NCBI RefSeq assembly: GCF_003687725.1
Contig: NZ_RDOJ01000004.1
Span: forward strand, 148,843 to 212,842
Source of the DNA: Faecalibacter macacae
Lineage (GTDB): Bacteria > Bacteroidota > Bacteroidia > Flavobacteriales > Weeksellaceae
Direction: 5' to 3'
DNA: 64,000 bases
Within the stretch, counting starts at the first letter, position 1. Every line of letters begins with the position of its first letter. The notes beneath the pieces are model-generated. The model was not told where the DNA came from. It saw only the letters and a list, made by a program, of their open reading frames with translations, and did not search any database. Shown one piece after another: positions 9,848 to 18,412 of the stretch. The translations under genes and the position numbers were made by a program.

Positions 9848-9889
9848 ATTGGCTAAATTTTTGCGAAATTTATAATACAATTTGATCAA

Positions 9890-11134
9890 ATGACTGAAGA
9901 ACAAAAAAAACAAAGTCTTAGAAAACATAAAACCATAGCAACAGGATTATTTGTATTGATGGCGATCGTTTATGCTGTCATGGTTTATTTAGGTACAAAG
10001 TCTGAAGATAAATGGATTGGTTACGTAGAAGCTTTCTCAGAAGCCGCAATGGTTGGGGCTTTGGCTGATTGGTTCGCAGTTACCGCATTATTTAGTTATC
10101 CTTTGGGATTAAAAATTCCGCATACTAATTTGATTGAACAAAGTAAAAATTCAATCGGTGATAACTTAGGCAGTTTTGTAACAAATAATTTTTTAACTCC
10201 GTCTAACATTCGTCCCTATATAGAAAAACTAGATGTGGTGAAATTTGTAGCAGAATGGTTGCATAAGAAATCAAATCAAGAGGTTTTACAAGAAGAGATT
10301 ATAGGTTTTGTAAAAAAGATTATAAAAGACTTAGACGACAAAGAAGTTGTAGATTTTTTATCCGATAAAGGTGATGAGATTATTAAACAATTTGATTTAA
10401 AAGATTTAGCCTCAACTGCGGTAACATATTTGGTTGAAAAAGATAAACACAGTGAAATTTTAGATGTTATTTTGCCAAAAGCAAAAGCATATATAGAAGA
10501 AAGTGATGTTTTAATCGAAGATAAAATTAATGAAAAACATCCTGTGATTTCTTTTTTTGCAGGGAAAAAAATATCGAAAGGAGTTGTAAGTGGAGTGATT
10601 AGTTTTATTGAAGAGATAGAAGAAGACAAAGAACATCCGATTCGAAAAAATATACAAGATTCATTACTTAAAATTGCCGAAAAAGCGAAGACAGATCCAT
10701 ATTGGGAAGAGAGAATTAATTCGATGCGAGATGAATTTGTCACAACAGATCGTATTGAAGAGTATGCTTCGGATTTATGGCAATCTTTGAAAATGAATTT
10801 AACTGAAAGTTTTGATCAAGACGATTCTACTTTACAGAAATATATTAAGAAAAACATAGAGAAACTATCACAAAATTTGAATGAAAATGAGGATATGATT
10901 CTTAAAATAAATGGATGGATTCGTCATTTTCTTTACCGAATGATTTTACGAAATGTAACAGAAGTTGAAACTTTAATTAGTAAAACAGTAGGAGATTGGG
11001 AAGGAAAAGAATTAAGTGATAAATTAGAATTAGAAGTTGGTAAAGATCTACAATTTATTAGAATTAACGGAACAATAGTAGGTGGAATAGTAGGATTGAT
11101 AATTTATACAGTAACTCAATTATTCTTTCATTAA
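9890..11134 (+). CDS. DUF445 (YjiN-like) membrane protein
   Basis: A 414-residue protein of the DUF445 family, function unknown. One hydrophobic segment lies near residues 16-35. It is followed by the conserved stretch GALADWFAVTALFSYPLGLKIPHT, which marks the family. A long, charged, mostly helical middle (about 85-385) could be coiled. The C-terminus ends in a second hydrophobic segment (IVGGIVGLIIYTVTQLFF). This anchor-helix-anchor arrangement suggests a cell-envelope scaffold. A 468-base antisense reading frame inside it is a shadow of its Lys/Asp-rich coding sequence. Confidence 0.85.
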   Translation: MTEEQKKQSLRKHKTIATGLFVLMAIVYAVMVYLGTKSEDKWIGYVEAFSEAAMVGALADWFAVTALFSYPLGLKIPHTNLIEQSKNSIGDNLGSFVTNNFLTPSNIRPYIEKLDVVKFVAEWLHKKSNQEVLQEEIIGFVKKIIKDLDDKEVVDFLSDKGDEIIKQFDLKDLASTAVTYLVEKDKHSEILDVILPKAKAYIEESDVLIEDKINEKHPVISFFAGKKISKGVVSGVISFIEEIEEDKEHPIRKNIQDSLLKIAEKAKTDPYWEERINSMRDEFVTTDRIEEYASDLWQSLKMNLTESFDQDDSTLQKYIKKNIEKLSQNLNENEDMILKINGWIRHFLYRMILRNVTEVETLISKTVGDWEGKELSDKLELEVGKDLQFIRINGTIVGGIVGLIIYTVTQLFFH

Positions 11135-11135
11135 A

Positions 11136-11174
11136 AATAAAAAAGTACAACTTACTAAGTTGTACTTTTTTATT
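11136..11174. terminator. Bidirectional intrinsic terminator
   Basis: AAAAAGTACAACTT / AAGTTGTACTTTTT hairpin, A-rich on the left and T-rich on the right, between the convergent DUF445 and ecotin genes. Confidence 0.85.
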
Positions 11175-11182
11175 TAATATCG

Positions 11183-11644
11183 TTATTCGGCTGTTTTAAC
11201 TTCTGTAGATGCAGACCATATTCTGTAATTTACTTCATATCCTTCTGGCGTGTAAATTACGATTGGTAATCTGCTATTGTATCTTAATTTTTCCGATTGT
11301 GCATAAACTACTTTTTCAACTTGTTTATTATCTATACAAGCTTTTAAAGTTCCCGCGATATTTCCATCAGATGTGAAATCGTAATACGTATATCCCCAAC
11401 CTTGTAGATCTTTGGCTTCAACTTTACCTAATAAAAAATGGTTGTTACAAGCGTCTACAGTTGTTTTTTTACCCACAAAAATTTCAACCATGTAATCATT
11501 TTCGTTTTCACGAGGTTCAACACGAATTACTTTTTGAACTTGACCATTTTCTGGTTTAGGAAACATTTTGATATCTTCTTTCATCTGTGCAAAACTTGTT
11601 ATTGAACTGAATGATAATATACTAAATAATAAGATCTTTTTCAT
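11183..11644 (-). CDS. eco: Ecotin, exported serine-protease inhibitor
   Basis: Ecotin is a dimeric inhibitor of trypsin-fold serine proteases in the periplasm or at the cell surface. The 153-residue precursor has a signal peptide (1-19, cut before QMKED). Family landmarks are seen in order: VEIFVGKKTTVDAC, LQGWGYTYYDF, LRYNSRLPIVIYTPEGYEVNYRIW. C66 and C103 should form the disulfide that supports the reactive loop. By alignment with E. coli ecotin (TMMAC), the loop here reads TLKAC, so P1 is Leu100 and P1' is Lys101 rather than Met-Met. It has its own terminator. Confidence 0.92.
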   Translation of the reverse strand: MKKILLFSILSFSSITSFAQMKEDIKMFPKPENGQVQKVIRVEPRENENDYMVEIFVGKKTTVDACNNHFLLGKVEAKDLQGWGYTYYDFTSDGNIAGTLKACIDNKQVEKVVYAQSEKLRYNSRLPIVIYTPEGYEVNYRIWSASTEVKTAE

Positions 11645-11720
11645 TTTTTAGATTTTGAATTATACTAATAAGATGAAAAAGGAGTGCCAATGGTTGTGTG
11701 AAGTTTGTTAAAATATAGCC

Positions 11721-11756
11721 AAAAAAAAAGACATTCAAAATTTGAATGTCTTTTTT
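11721..11756 (-). terminator. Intrinsic terminator of tRNA-Asn
   Basis: AAAAAAGACATTCAAA / TTTGAATGTCTTTTTT palindrome lying just past the 3' end of the tRNA gene on the minus strand. Confidence 0.8.
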
Positions 11757-11757
11757 G

Positions 11758-11831
11758 CTCCTCCTCTTGGGCTCGAACCAAGGACCCTCTGATTAACAGT
11801 CAGATGCTCTAACCAACTGAGCTAAGGAGGA
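11758..11831 (-). tRNA. tRNA-Asn (anticodon GUU)
   Basis: On the minus strand a 74-base cloverleaf can be drawn. The acceptor arm pairs TCCTCCT with AGGAGGA (discriminator G), the D arm begins GCTCAGTTGG, and the anticodon arm CTGACTGTTAATCAG presents GTT. The T arm is CTTGG/CCAAG around TTCGAGC. CCA is not encoded. A consensus promoter lies upstream. Confidence 0.97.
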
Positions 11832-11854
11832 GTATCGTTATCGATATTGTGTTG

Positions 11855-11885
11855 CAAATATAGAGCGAATTTTTATATCTCCAAA
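11855..11885 (-). promoter_or_regulatory. Consensus Bacteroidota promoter of tRNA-Asn
   Basis: On the minus strand, TTTG (11885-11882) is followed after exactly 19 bases by TATATTTG (11862-11855). This matches the TTTG-N19-TAnnTTTG consensus, 23 bases before the mature tRNA 5' end. Confidence 0.8.
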
Positions 11886-11968
11886 TCTTTTTAAAACTTT
11901 TTTTTAACTGAAAGTCGCTTAAATAGGGCAACTAATTGAAAATGAATTAGAAAAATTTTAAACTTTTT

Positions 11969-12643
11969 TTATTTGTAATGATAAAAAATCCCTTGTTGAG
12001 TTGCTGTCCATAGCGGAGCGGTCTGTTTTGCTTCTTTTAAAGCATCACTAGCCCATGCATTACACGTAAAAAAAATATTGTACGTTCCTCTTGCTTCGTA
12101 AAAAGAGTCATTATCTCCGTACACCATTTCTGTTGGTATAAGTTGTACTTTACCGATGGTACCAAATTCAAATGAGTTTTTAATGTAATTAACCATCTTA
12201 ATATATTCATTTTTACTGATGGTCATTTTTTTACAATCTTCACTTTCTGATATTGAATTGTAAAATGTAGTATGCATTGCAGAATCTCCTAACCAAAAAG
12301 CAGCTTTAAAAGCTGTTGAGAACTTTAAATCTTTCCATTCTGGTGTATCTAAATAGAAACCTTTGTCTCCCCATCCAAACGCAATATACTTCATCGGTTG
12401 TTTCGCTTTTGTATCATCAAACGGGATGATTTCTGACCAATTAATCACATCTGTTTCAACAGGAACGACGATATCAGTATGCATTCCATTTGTTAGGATG
12501 TATATTTCTACCCAATCATCTGATGATGAGGTTGTTTTATTTACAGGGATTAATGGTAATATGATTACTGCTAAAAGATATAATAAAAGGATGCAAAACA
12601 ATAAACCAATTGATTTTAGGATGTATTTGAAGATTCTTTTCAT
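11969..12643 (-). CDS. DUF2459 / TIGR02117 family protein
   Basis: A 224-residue protein with one N-terminal membrane anchor (about residues 9-31) and a periplasmic domain. Recognisable family stretches are EIYILTNGMHTDIVVPV, FGWGDKGFYLDTPEWKDLKF and FFTCNAWASDALKEA near the C-terminus. The conserved His (GMHTD) and the Cys in FFTCNAW look like possible catalytic or metal-binding residues. The family is called urease-associated in some genomes, but its role is unproven. No urease genes are nearby. Confidence 0.75.
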   Translation of the reverse strand: MKRIFKYILKSIGLLFCILLLYLLAVIILPLIPVNKTTSSSDDWVEIYILTNGMHTDIVVPVETDVINWSEIIPFDDTKAKQPMKYIAFGWGDKGFYLDTPEWKDLKFSTAFKAAFWLGDSAMHTTFYNSISESEDCKKMTISKNEYIKMVNYIKNSFEFGTIGKVQLIPTEMVYGDNDSFYEARGTYNIFFTCNAWASDALKEAKQTAPLWTATQQGIFYHYK

Positions 12644-12663
12644 AGCGATTGATTTTCATAAAG

Positions 12664-12694
12664 ATAAAAAAATCCCGTCACACGTGACGGGATT
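12664..12694 (-). terminator. Intrinsic terminator of clpB
   Basis: On the minus strand, AATCCCGTCACGTGTGACGG is continued to a full GC-rich hairpin and followed by seven Ts. It lies about 55 bases past the clpB stop codon. Confidence 0.8.
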
Positions 12695-12747
12695 CACAAT
12701 TAACTAAAATATTTAATATGAAATCGACTTCATAATTGGATTATATG

Positions 12748-15360
12748 TTAAGCATTCGTTCTAAAAACTAATTTGTTAGTTCCTGGTTTTTCTTCCAAGT
12801 AATCGATTAAGACTGCATCGTTATCATTAATGTTTCCTTTCAGAATTTCTTTTGATAATTCGTTTAATATATCTTGCTGAATCACTCGTTTTAATGGTCT
12901 TGCTCCAAATTGAGGATCATATCCTTTATGCGCTAAGTAAGCTGATGCTTCTGGCGTAATATCTAATGTAATATCGCGTTGCGCTAATTTTTTTGCAACT
13001 GCATTTAAATAGATTCCTACAATTCCACCAATTTGATTTTGGCTTAACGGACGGAATAAGATAATTTCATCAATACGATTTAAGAACTCTGGGCGGAAGT
13101 TTAGTTTTAATTCATCAAAAACTTCAGCTTTTGTATCGTCATAAACTTCTGCAACATTGTTTTCATCAATATCAGCAAACTTCTCTAATATCGTATGCGA
13201 TCCAAAATTAGAAGTCATAATGATAATCGTATTCTTAAAGTTGACTACACGACCTTTATTGTCTGTTAAACGTCCATCATCTAAAACTTGTAACAAAATG
13301 TTGAAAACATCTGGATGCGCTTTCTCTATCTCATCTAATAAAATCACCGAATATGGACGACGACGAACCGCTTCTGTTAATTGCCCACCTTCGTCGTAAC
13401 CAACGTAGCCCGGAGGTGCTCCAACTAAACGAGAAACTGCGTGACGTTCTTGATATTCGGACATGTCGATACGCGTCATAGCATTTTCATCATCGAATAA
13501 GAATTCGGCTAATGCTTTTGCTAGTTCAGTTTTACCAACACCCGTAGATCCTAAAAATAAGAATGAACCGATAGGTTTTCCTTCGTCACTTAATCCTGCA
13601 CGAGAACGGCGAATAGAATCTGCAACTGCAGTAATCGCTTCTTCTTGTCCAAGTACACGTTTGTGTAATTCGTCTTCTAAGTGTAATAATTTTTCGCGTT
13701 CTGATTGCATCATTTTCTGAGCCGGAACTCCCGTCCATCTCGATACAACTTCTGCGATATCATCTGCATCAACAAACTCTTTTACCAATTTGTTGTGCTT
13801 ATTTTCTTCTAATTTTTGTTCAGCATATTCTAAAGCATTTTTTGCATTCACTAAATCTTCAAATTCTAATTTAGATGCTTTTGCATAATCGTATTCACGC
13901 TTTGCTTTTTCGATTTCGAATTTTATATTTTCTATAATCTTGCGTAAATCCTGAACTTCATCGGCTTTATTTTTTTCGTCTTGCCATTTCGCACTGAATT
14001 GATTTCTTTCGTCCTGAAGATTTGATAATTCTTCTCTTAAAAGATTCAGTTTTTTCTCATCATCTTCACGTTTTATTGCTTCGATTTCGATTTCTAATTG
14101 AACAATTTTACGGTCTAATTTATCTAACTCTTCAGGTTTAGAATTCATTTCCATTCTCAACTTAGAAGCAGCTTCATCCATTAAATCGATTGCTTTATCT
14201 GGTAAGAAACGATCTGAAATATAGCGTGTAGATAATTTTACAGCTGCAATAATCGCCTCATCTTTGATTCCGATTTTGTGATGCTGTTCATATTTATCTT
14301 TAATCCCACGTAAGATAGAAATTGCAGATTCTTCATCTGGTTCTTCGACCATTACTTTTTGGAAACGACGTTCCAACGCTTTATCTTTTTCAAAATATTT
14401 TTGATACTCATTTAAAGTTGTAGCTCCGATTGAACGTAATTCGCCACGAGCTAGTGCAGGTTTTAAAATATTTGCTGCATCCATGGCACCTTCACCGCCA
14501 CCTCCGGCACCAACTAAGGTGTGAATTTCGTCGATGAATAAGATAATTTCTCCGTTAGAAGAAGTTACTTCTTTCACAACTGCTTTTAATCTTTCCTCGA
14601 ATTCACCTTTGTATTTTGCTCCAGCAACCAAAGCTCCCATATCTAATGAGAAGATTTGTTTGTTTAATAGATTTTCAGGAACATCTCCATTAATGATTCG
14701 GTGCGAAATACCTTCAGCAATAGCTGTTTTACCAACACCTGGTTCACCAATTAAAATTGGATTATTTTTAGTTCTTCGCGATAAAATTTGTAATACACGT
14801 CTAATTTCTTCATCACGACCAATTACAGGATCTAATTTTCCTTCTTTGGCTAATTCAGTTAAGTTCTTCGCGTATTTGTTTAAGGAATTGTAAGTTCCTT
14901 CGGCATTTTCTGATGTTACTCTTTCTCCTTTTCTCAATTCTAAAGTTAAATTTTTAGTGTTCTCGAATGTTACACCTTGATCTTTTAGAAGTTGACTTGT
15001 AGGTGATACATTCTTTAAAATTCCTAATAAAATGTGCTCTAACGTAATGAAATCATCTTGCATTTCCTTTGCGATTTGTTGCGCAGATTGTAAAACAGAA
15101 TTTGCACTATTTGAAAGATGATTCGTTTGTTGACCTTGGACTTTTGGATACTTTTTAATTTCAGCATCCAATTCCATTTTGATATAATTAAGGTTTGCAC
15201 CTTGTTGTTCTAATAATAATGAAATAACGTTTTCATCAACGTCGAACATTCCGCTTAAAATATGGCTTGGTTCGATTGCTTGATTTTGATTTCCAGCTGC
15301 AATTTGTTGTGCAGACTGAATCGCTTCGCGTCCTTTTATTGTAAACTGATTAAAATCCAT
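12748..15360 (-). CDS. clpB: ATP-dependent disaggregase ClpB
   Basis: Hsp104-class AAA+ chaperone that extracts polypeptides from aggregates together with DnaK. The 870-residue length is standard. In order there are a Clp_N repeat domain (1-145), AAA-1 with Walker A GEPGVGKT at 205-212, and the coiled-coil M domain (about 400-530, rich in EIEKAKREYDY-type heptads). AAA-2 has GSTGVGKT near 605, and a C-terminal D2-small domain ends GARPLKRVIQQ. The M domain identifies ClpB rather than ClpA or ClpC. It is monocistronic. I see no clear CIRCE element upstream. Confidence 0.97.
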   Translation of the reverse strand: MDFNQFTIKGREAIQSAQQIAAGNQNQAIEPSHILSGMFDVDENVISLLLEQQGANLNYIKMELDAEIKKYPKVQGQQTNHLSNSANSVLQSAQQIAKEMQDDFITLEHILLGILKNVSPTSQLLKDQGVTFENTKNLTLELRKGERVTSENAEGTYNSLNKYAKNLTELAKEGKLDPVIGRDEEIRRVLQILSRRTKNNPILIGEPGVGKTAIAEGISHRIINGDVPENLLNKQIFSLDMGALVAGAKYKGEFEERLKAVVKEVTSSNGEIILFIDEIHTLVGAGGGGEGAMDAANILKPALARGELRSIGATTLNEYQKYFEKDKALERRFQKVMVEEPDEESAISILRGIKDKYEQHHKIGIKDEAIIAAVKLSTRYISDRFLPDKAIDLMDEAASKLRMEMNSKPEELDKLDRKIVQLEIEIEAIKREDDEKKLNLLREELSNLQDERNQFSAKWQDEKNKADEVQDLRKIIENIKFEIEKAKREYDYAKASKLEFEDLVNAKNALEYAEQKLEENKHNKLVKEFVDADDIAEVVSRWTGVPAQKMMQSEREKLLHLEDELHKRVLGQEEAITAVADSIRRSRAGLSDEGKPIGSFLFLGSTGVGKTELAKALAEFLFDDENAMTRIDMSEYQERHAVSRLVGAPPGYVGYDEGGQLTEAVRRRPYSVILLDEIEKAHPDVFNILLQVLDDGRLTDNKGRVVNFKNTIIIMTSNFGSHTILEKFADIDENNVAEVYDDTKAEVFDELKLNFRPEFLNRIDEIILFRPLSQNQIGGIVGIYLNAVAKKLAQRDITLDITPEASAYLAHKGYDPQFGARPLKRVIQQDILNELSKEILKGNINDNDAVLIDYLEEKPGTNKLVFRTNA

Positions 15361-15540
15361 TTTTTCTTTATTTTGTTCGTTGATTTGTTTGTTTGAGGTT
15401 AATTAATCAAATTAAATTCCAAACTGAAAATTAATTAGTTATGCTGACTTTTTGTCGTTTTAAAACGAAAAAAAGAGACATTTTGACAAATATCTCCTTT
15501 GATTGTATAATTAATAGAATTTAATTTCGCCAGCATGAGT

Positions 15541-15810
15541 GTTAGCTGATAATGTTTAAAAAGATAGTTACTAAAAAATTATAAAAATGAATGAAAATAA
15601 AATTTAATTGATATAGTGATAAATTAATATATTTATTTGAATAATTTCTATCACTATTTAACTTACTAATATTATGAATTTACTTTTTATACACCCAAAA
15701 TACATTGAACTACTTTTTCAAGCTTTAACTATTGTTTTAATTTTTGTAGTTTTATTTATACTATATAAAATTTATATTAAATATCTAAAATAAAAATATA
15801 ATCAGCTAAC
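15541..15810. repeat. Inverted repeat pair flanking a small reading frame
   Basis: GTTAGCTGAT at 15541-15550 and its exact complement ATCAGCTAAC at 15801-15810 bracket a 250-base AT-rich stretch. Matching beyond the 10 bases is poor. It could be the ends of a small decayed mobile element, or chance. Confidence 0.3.
15674..15793 (+). CDS. Possible 39-residue single-span membrane peptide
   Basis: An ATG-initiated frame of 39 codons encodes a short polar N-terminus (MNLLFIHPKYIELL), one strongly hydrophobic helix (about residues 16-31) and a basic tail (YKIYIKYLK). This positive-inside layout is what a type II membrane miniprotein or small toxin would show. Against it, the region is so AT-rich that a Phe/Ile/Leu-rich frame of this length could arise by chance, and no promoter is evident. 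Confidence 0.3.
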   Translation: MNLLFIHPKYIELLFQALTIVLIFVVLFILYKIYIKYLK

Positions 15811-15842
15811 GTAGCATTATTATTGTATTGACAACAAGAATT

Positions 15843-16751
15843 TTAAAACAATCCCTCAACTGATAAATAACGTTCTCCGGTATCGTAATTTACGGTTAAA
15901 ACTTTTGCTTCAGTAGGAATTTTTTCTAACGATTTAGCAACTGCAGCTAATGATGCACCTGTTGAAATACCGACAAATAAACCTTCAATTTTAGCTACTT
16001 TCTTTGCATATTCAAAAGCTTCTTCTTTTGAAATTTGAATTGATTCGTCAACAATAGTTGTGTCTAAATTTGTTGGAATAAATCCAGCTCCAATTCCTTG
16101 AATCGCGTGTGGTCCAGGATTTCCGCCCGAAATAACTGGAGAATCTAAAGGTTCTACAGCTAATACTTTTGTATCAGCTTTTACTTCTTTTAATGCTTTC
16201 CCGATTCCTGTTAAATGTCCACCAGTCCCTACACCTGTAATTAAATAATCAACACCTTGAGGAAAATCGGCTAAAATTTCCTTAGCAGTTGTGTTATAAT
16301 GAATTGTTGGATTAGAAGAATTCTCAAATTGTTGAGGAACCCAAGCACCTTCAATCGTTTCAGCTAATTCTTGTGCTTTTGTAATAGCACCTTTCATTCC
16401 TAATTCTTTTGGAGTTAAAACAAATTCAGCTCCATATGCTTCCATAATTTTACGACGCTCAATCGACATTGATTCTGGCATTGTAATAATCATTTTATAG
16501 CCTTTAACTGCAGCAACAAATGATAATCCGATTCCGGTATTTCCAGAAGTTGGTTCGATTACAGTTCCACCAGGTTTTAAAATTCCTGCTTTTTCAGCAT
16601 CTTCTATCATCGCTAATGCAATACGATCTTTAATAGAACCTCCAGGATTTTGTTTTTCTAATTTGATATAAACTTCGTTATTTGGGAAAAGTTTACTTAA
16701 TCTAACAATTGGTGTATTTCCGATTGCTTCTAAAATATTATTTAAAATCAT
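15843..16751 (-). CDS. cysK: Cysteine synthase A (O-acetylserine sulfhydrylase)
   Basis: PLP enzyme that makes cysteine from O-acetylserine and sulfide in the cytoplasm. The 302-residue protein shows NPGGSIKDR with PLP-lysine K41, the substrate loop [10 protein letters not shown], and the glycine-rich phosphate cup [14 protein letters not shown]. Length and motif order are those of CysK. CysK rather than CysM is favoured by direct linkage to serine acetyltransferase, 15 bases upstream on the same strand. The C-terminal tail of that partner could dock into CysK to form the cysteine synthase complex. Confidence 0.95.
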   Translation of the reverse strand: MILNNILEAIGNTPIVRLSKLFPNNEVYIKLEKQNPGGSIKDRIALAMIEDAEKAGILKPGGTVIEPTSGNTGIGLSFVAAVKGYKMIITMPESMSIERRKIMEAYGAEFVLTPKELGMKGAITKAQELAETIEGAWVPQQFENSSNPTIHYNTTAKEILADFPQGVDYLITGVGTGGHLTGIGKALKEVKADTKVLAVEPLDSPVISGGNPGPHAIQGIGAGFIPTNLDTTIVDESIQISKEEAFEYAKKVAKIEGLFVGISTGASLAAVAKSLEKIPTEAKVLTVNYDTGERYLSVEGLF

Positions 16752-16766
16752 TGTGTATATATTTGA

Positions 16767-17543
16767 TTAGATGATGTAAAAATCATCTGTTTGGTTTTTA
16801 TTTTTTTGTTTAATCGTTGGTTCAAACTCTTGGTATACGATGGAGTCAGACTCAATACTTTTCGTAATCCATACATTTCCTCCAATGACTGAATTTGCAC
16901 CAATAACAGTAGTTCCACCTAAAATTGTTGCTCCAGCATATATTGTCACATTATCTTCAATCGTAGGATGACGCTTTTGATCTGCTAAATCTTTAGATAC
17001 ATAAAACGCACCAAGAGTTACTCCTTGATAAATTTTTACATTATCACCAATCGTTGTTGTTTCTCCAATTACAATTCCTGTACCGTGATCGATATAGAAA
17101 TTTTTACCAATCGTTGCTCCTGGATGAATGTCTATCCCTGTTTGTTTATGCGCATATTCAGAAAAAAAACGTGGTAGAATAGGAGTATCTAAGTGAAATA
17201 ATACATTTGCTAATCGATGAATTGCTATGGCAAAAAATCCAGGATAGGATACTATAATTTCGATTTCTGATTTGGAAGCAGGATCATTATTAAAGAAAAT
17301 AAATATTAATTTTTCTAATTCAGTTTTGATTTCTTCTAAACGTTCAAAAAATTCTTTGGTTATATAATTAGCTTTTTCATCAGGTACGATACGAGTTAAT
17401 ATTTCATTTAAACAAGTTTTAACTTCTTCGTGAGTATATCTTTTTTTGGGTTGACTAAATAGTAGATCATAAACAATAGATTCTATTATTTTTTCTACTT
17501 CCTTTTTGTTAAAAGGTAAACTGTATCTGCTAAATGGACTCAT
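16767..17543 (-). CDS. cysE: Serine O-acetyltransferase
   Basis: Makes O-acetylserine from serine and acetyl-CoA, the first step of cysteine synthesis. The 258-residue protein has an N-terminal helical domain (1-125) and a C-terminal left-handed parallel beta-helix with hexapeptide repeats. The family hallmark DIHPGATIGKNFYIDHGTGI contains the catalytic Asp and His. The C-terminus ends in DDFYII, with a terminal Ile as required for insertion into the CysK active site. It forms a two-gene operon with cysK and is the first gene. Confidence 0.93.
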   Translation of the reverse strand: MSPFSRYSLPFNKKEVEKIIESIVYDLLFSQPKKRYTHEEVKTCLNEILTRIVPDEKANYITKEFFERLEEIKTELEKLIFIFFNNDPASKSEIEIIVSYPGFFAIAIHRLANVLFHLDTPILPRFFSEYAHKQTGIDIHPGATIGKNFYIDHGTGIVIGETTTIGDNVKIYQGVTLGAFYVSKDLADQKRHPTIEDNVTIYAGATILGGTTVIGANSVIGGNVWITKSIESDSIVYQEFEPTIKQKNKNQTDDFYII

Positions 17544-17843
17544 TTTTATTTAAATCTATAAACTCTATAATATTTATAGATAAAATTAATAAATTTTAAA
17601 TATTAAACTTAAATCAAGCGAAATTTATTTGAGTGACTAAAAATTTAAGTACAATTAGAACACTATTAAATTCTTGATAAAATAATATAAGTATATATTT
17701 ATTTAAAACGGAAATATTTATTTAATTGATATTCAATTTAAATGGTTTTAAATGTTAAATTTTGTGTGATTATTTATTTTTTTTATTACTGGTGTTTTTT
17801 TTACACTTAAATGTTATATTTTAGTAGAACAAAATCACTATTT
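17544..17843. other. 300-base AT-rich divergent gap
   Basis: Separates cysE from the DUF2147 gene. It is extremely AT-rich with long A and T tracts and must hold both promoters. No convincing TTTG-N19-TAnnTTTG pair, riboswitch or small gene was found. Confidence 0.5.
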
Positions 17844-18269
17844 ATGAAAATGTCATTTTTATTTACATTCTTAATGTTTTTAGGAACATACGCGTTTGGT
17901 CAATCTCCGATTGGAACTTGGAAAACAATAGATGATGAAACAGGAAAAGAGAAATCTTATGTTGAAATCTATGAAAAAGATGGAAAGTTATATGGTAAAG
18001 TTGCTAAAATCTTAACTAAGGGAAAAGAGGACTCAAAATGTGATAAATGTAGTGGAGCTTTAAAAGGAAAACCAATCAATGGAATGGTTATCTTAAATGG
18101 ATTAAAAAAAGACGGAAATGAATGGACTGGTGGTAAAATCATCGATCCAAACAGTGGAAAAGAATATAAAGCATCTTTAAAATTAAACGGAAAAGATAAA
18201 TTAGACGTAAGAGGGTATGTCGGAATTTCATTAGTCGGCAGAACTCAAACTTGGCATAAAGTCAAATAA
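17844..18269 (+). CDS. Secreted DUF2147 family protein
   Basis: A 141-residue exported protein. The ATG at 17844 is chosen over one 33 bases upstream because it places a proper signal peptide at the very N-terminus (KMSFLFTFLMFLGTYAFG, cut before QSPIGTW). The mature part opens with the lipocalin-like GTWKTIDDETGKEKSYVEIY. It carries a C-x2-C pair (KCDKC) and GMVILNGLKKDGNEWTGGKI, the DUF2147 signature, and ends TQTWHKVK. The family's function is unknown; a small beta-barrel in the periplasm is likely. Confidence 0.85.
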   Translation: MKMSFLFTFLMFLGTYAFGQSPIGTWKTIDDETGKEKSYVEIYEKDGKLYGKVAKILTKGKEDSKCDKCSGALKGKPINGMVILNGLKKDGNEWTGGKIIDPNSGKEYKASLKLNGKDKLDVRGYVGISLVGRTQTWHKVK

Positions 18270-18317
18270 AAAGGTTACTCAAGTAATCAAACCACAAAAA
18301 CTCAAAACAAAACTCTT

Positions 18318-18360
18318 AATAATGACTATTTTCGATTTAGAAGATAGTCATTATTTTTTG
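18318..18360 (+). terminator. Intrinsic terminator of the DUF2147 gene
   Basis: AATGACTATTTTC / GAAGATAGTCATT hairpin followed by T6. Confidence 0.75.
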
Positions 18361-18412
18361 CCTAAATTTGTATGTTCAAATAAATTGAACAACTAATAAA
18401 TTATTCATTTCA

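Larger units (their letters stand above)
15361..15842. other. 482-base AT-rich gap between clpB and cysK
   Basis: The gap holds the clpB promoter region, a possible 39-residue membrane-peptide gene at 15674-15793, and a 10-base inverted repeat flanking that gene at 15541 and 15801. No RNA gene or terminator with a clear T-run was seen. Confidence 0.5.

Noticed and set aside
10276..10743. Long antisense frame inside the DUF445 gene
   Set aside because: It is Ser/Ile/Phe-rich and is explained by the complement of Lys/Asp/Glu codons of a clear coding sequence. It has no family likeness.
15541..15810. Integron attC-like recombination site
   Set aside because: The GTTAGCT/AGCTAAC repeats do not match the GTTRRRY/RYYYAAC core and lie 250 bases apart with no integrase.
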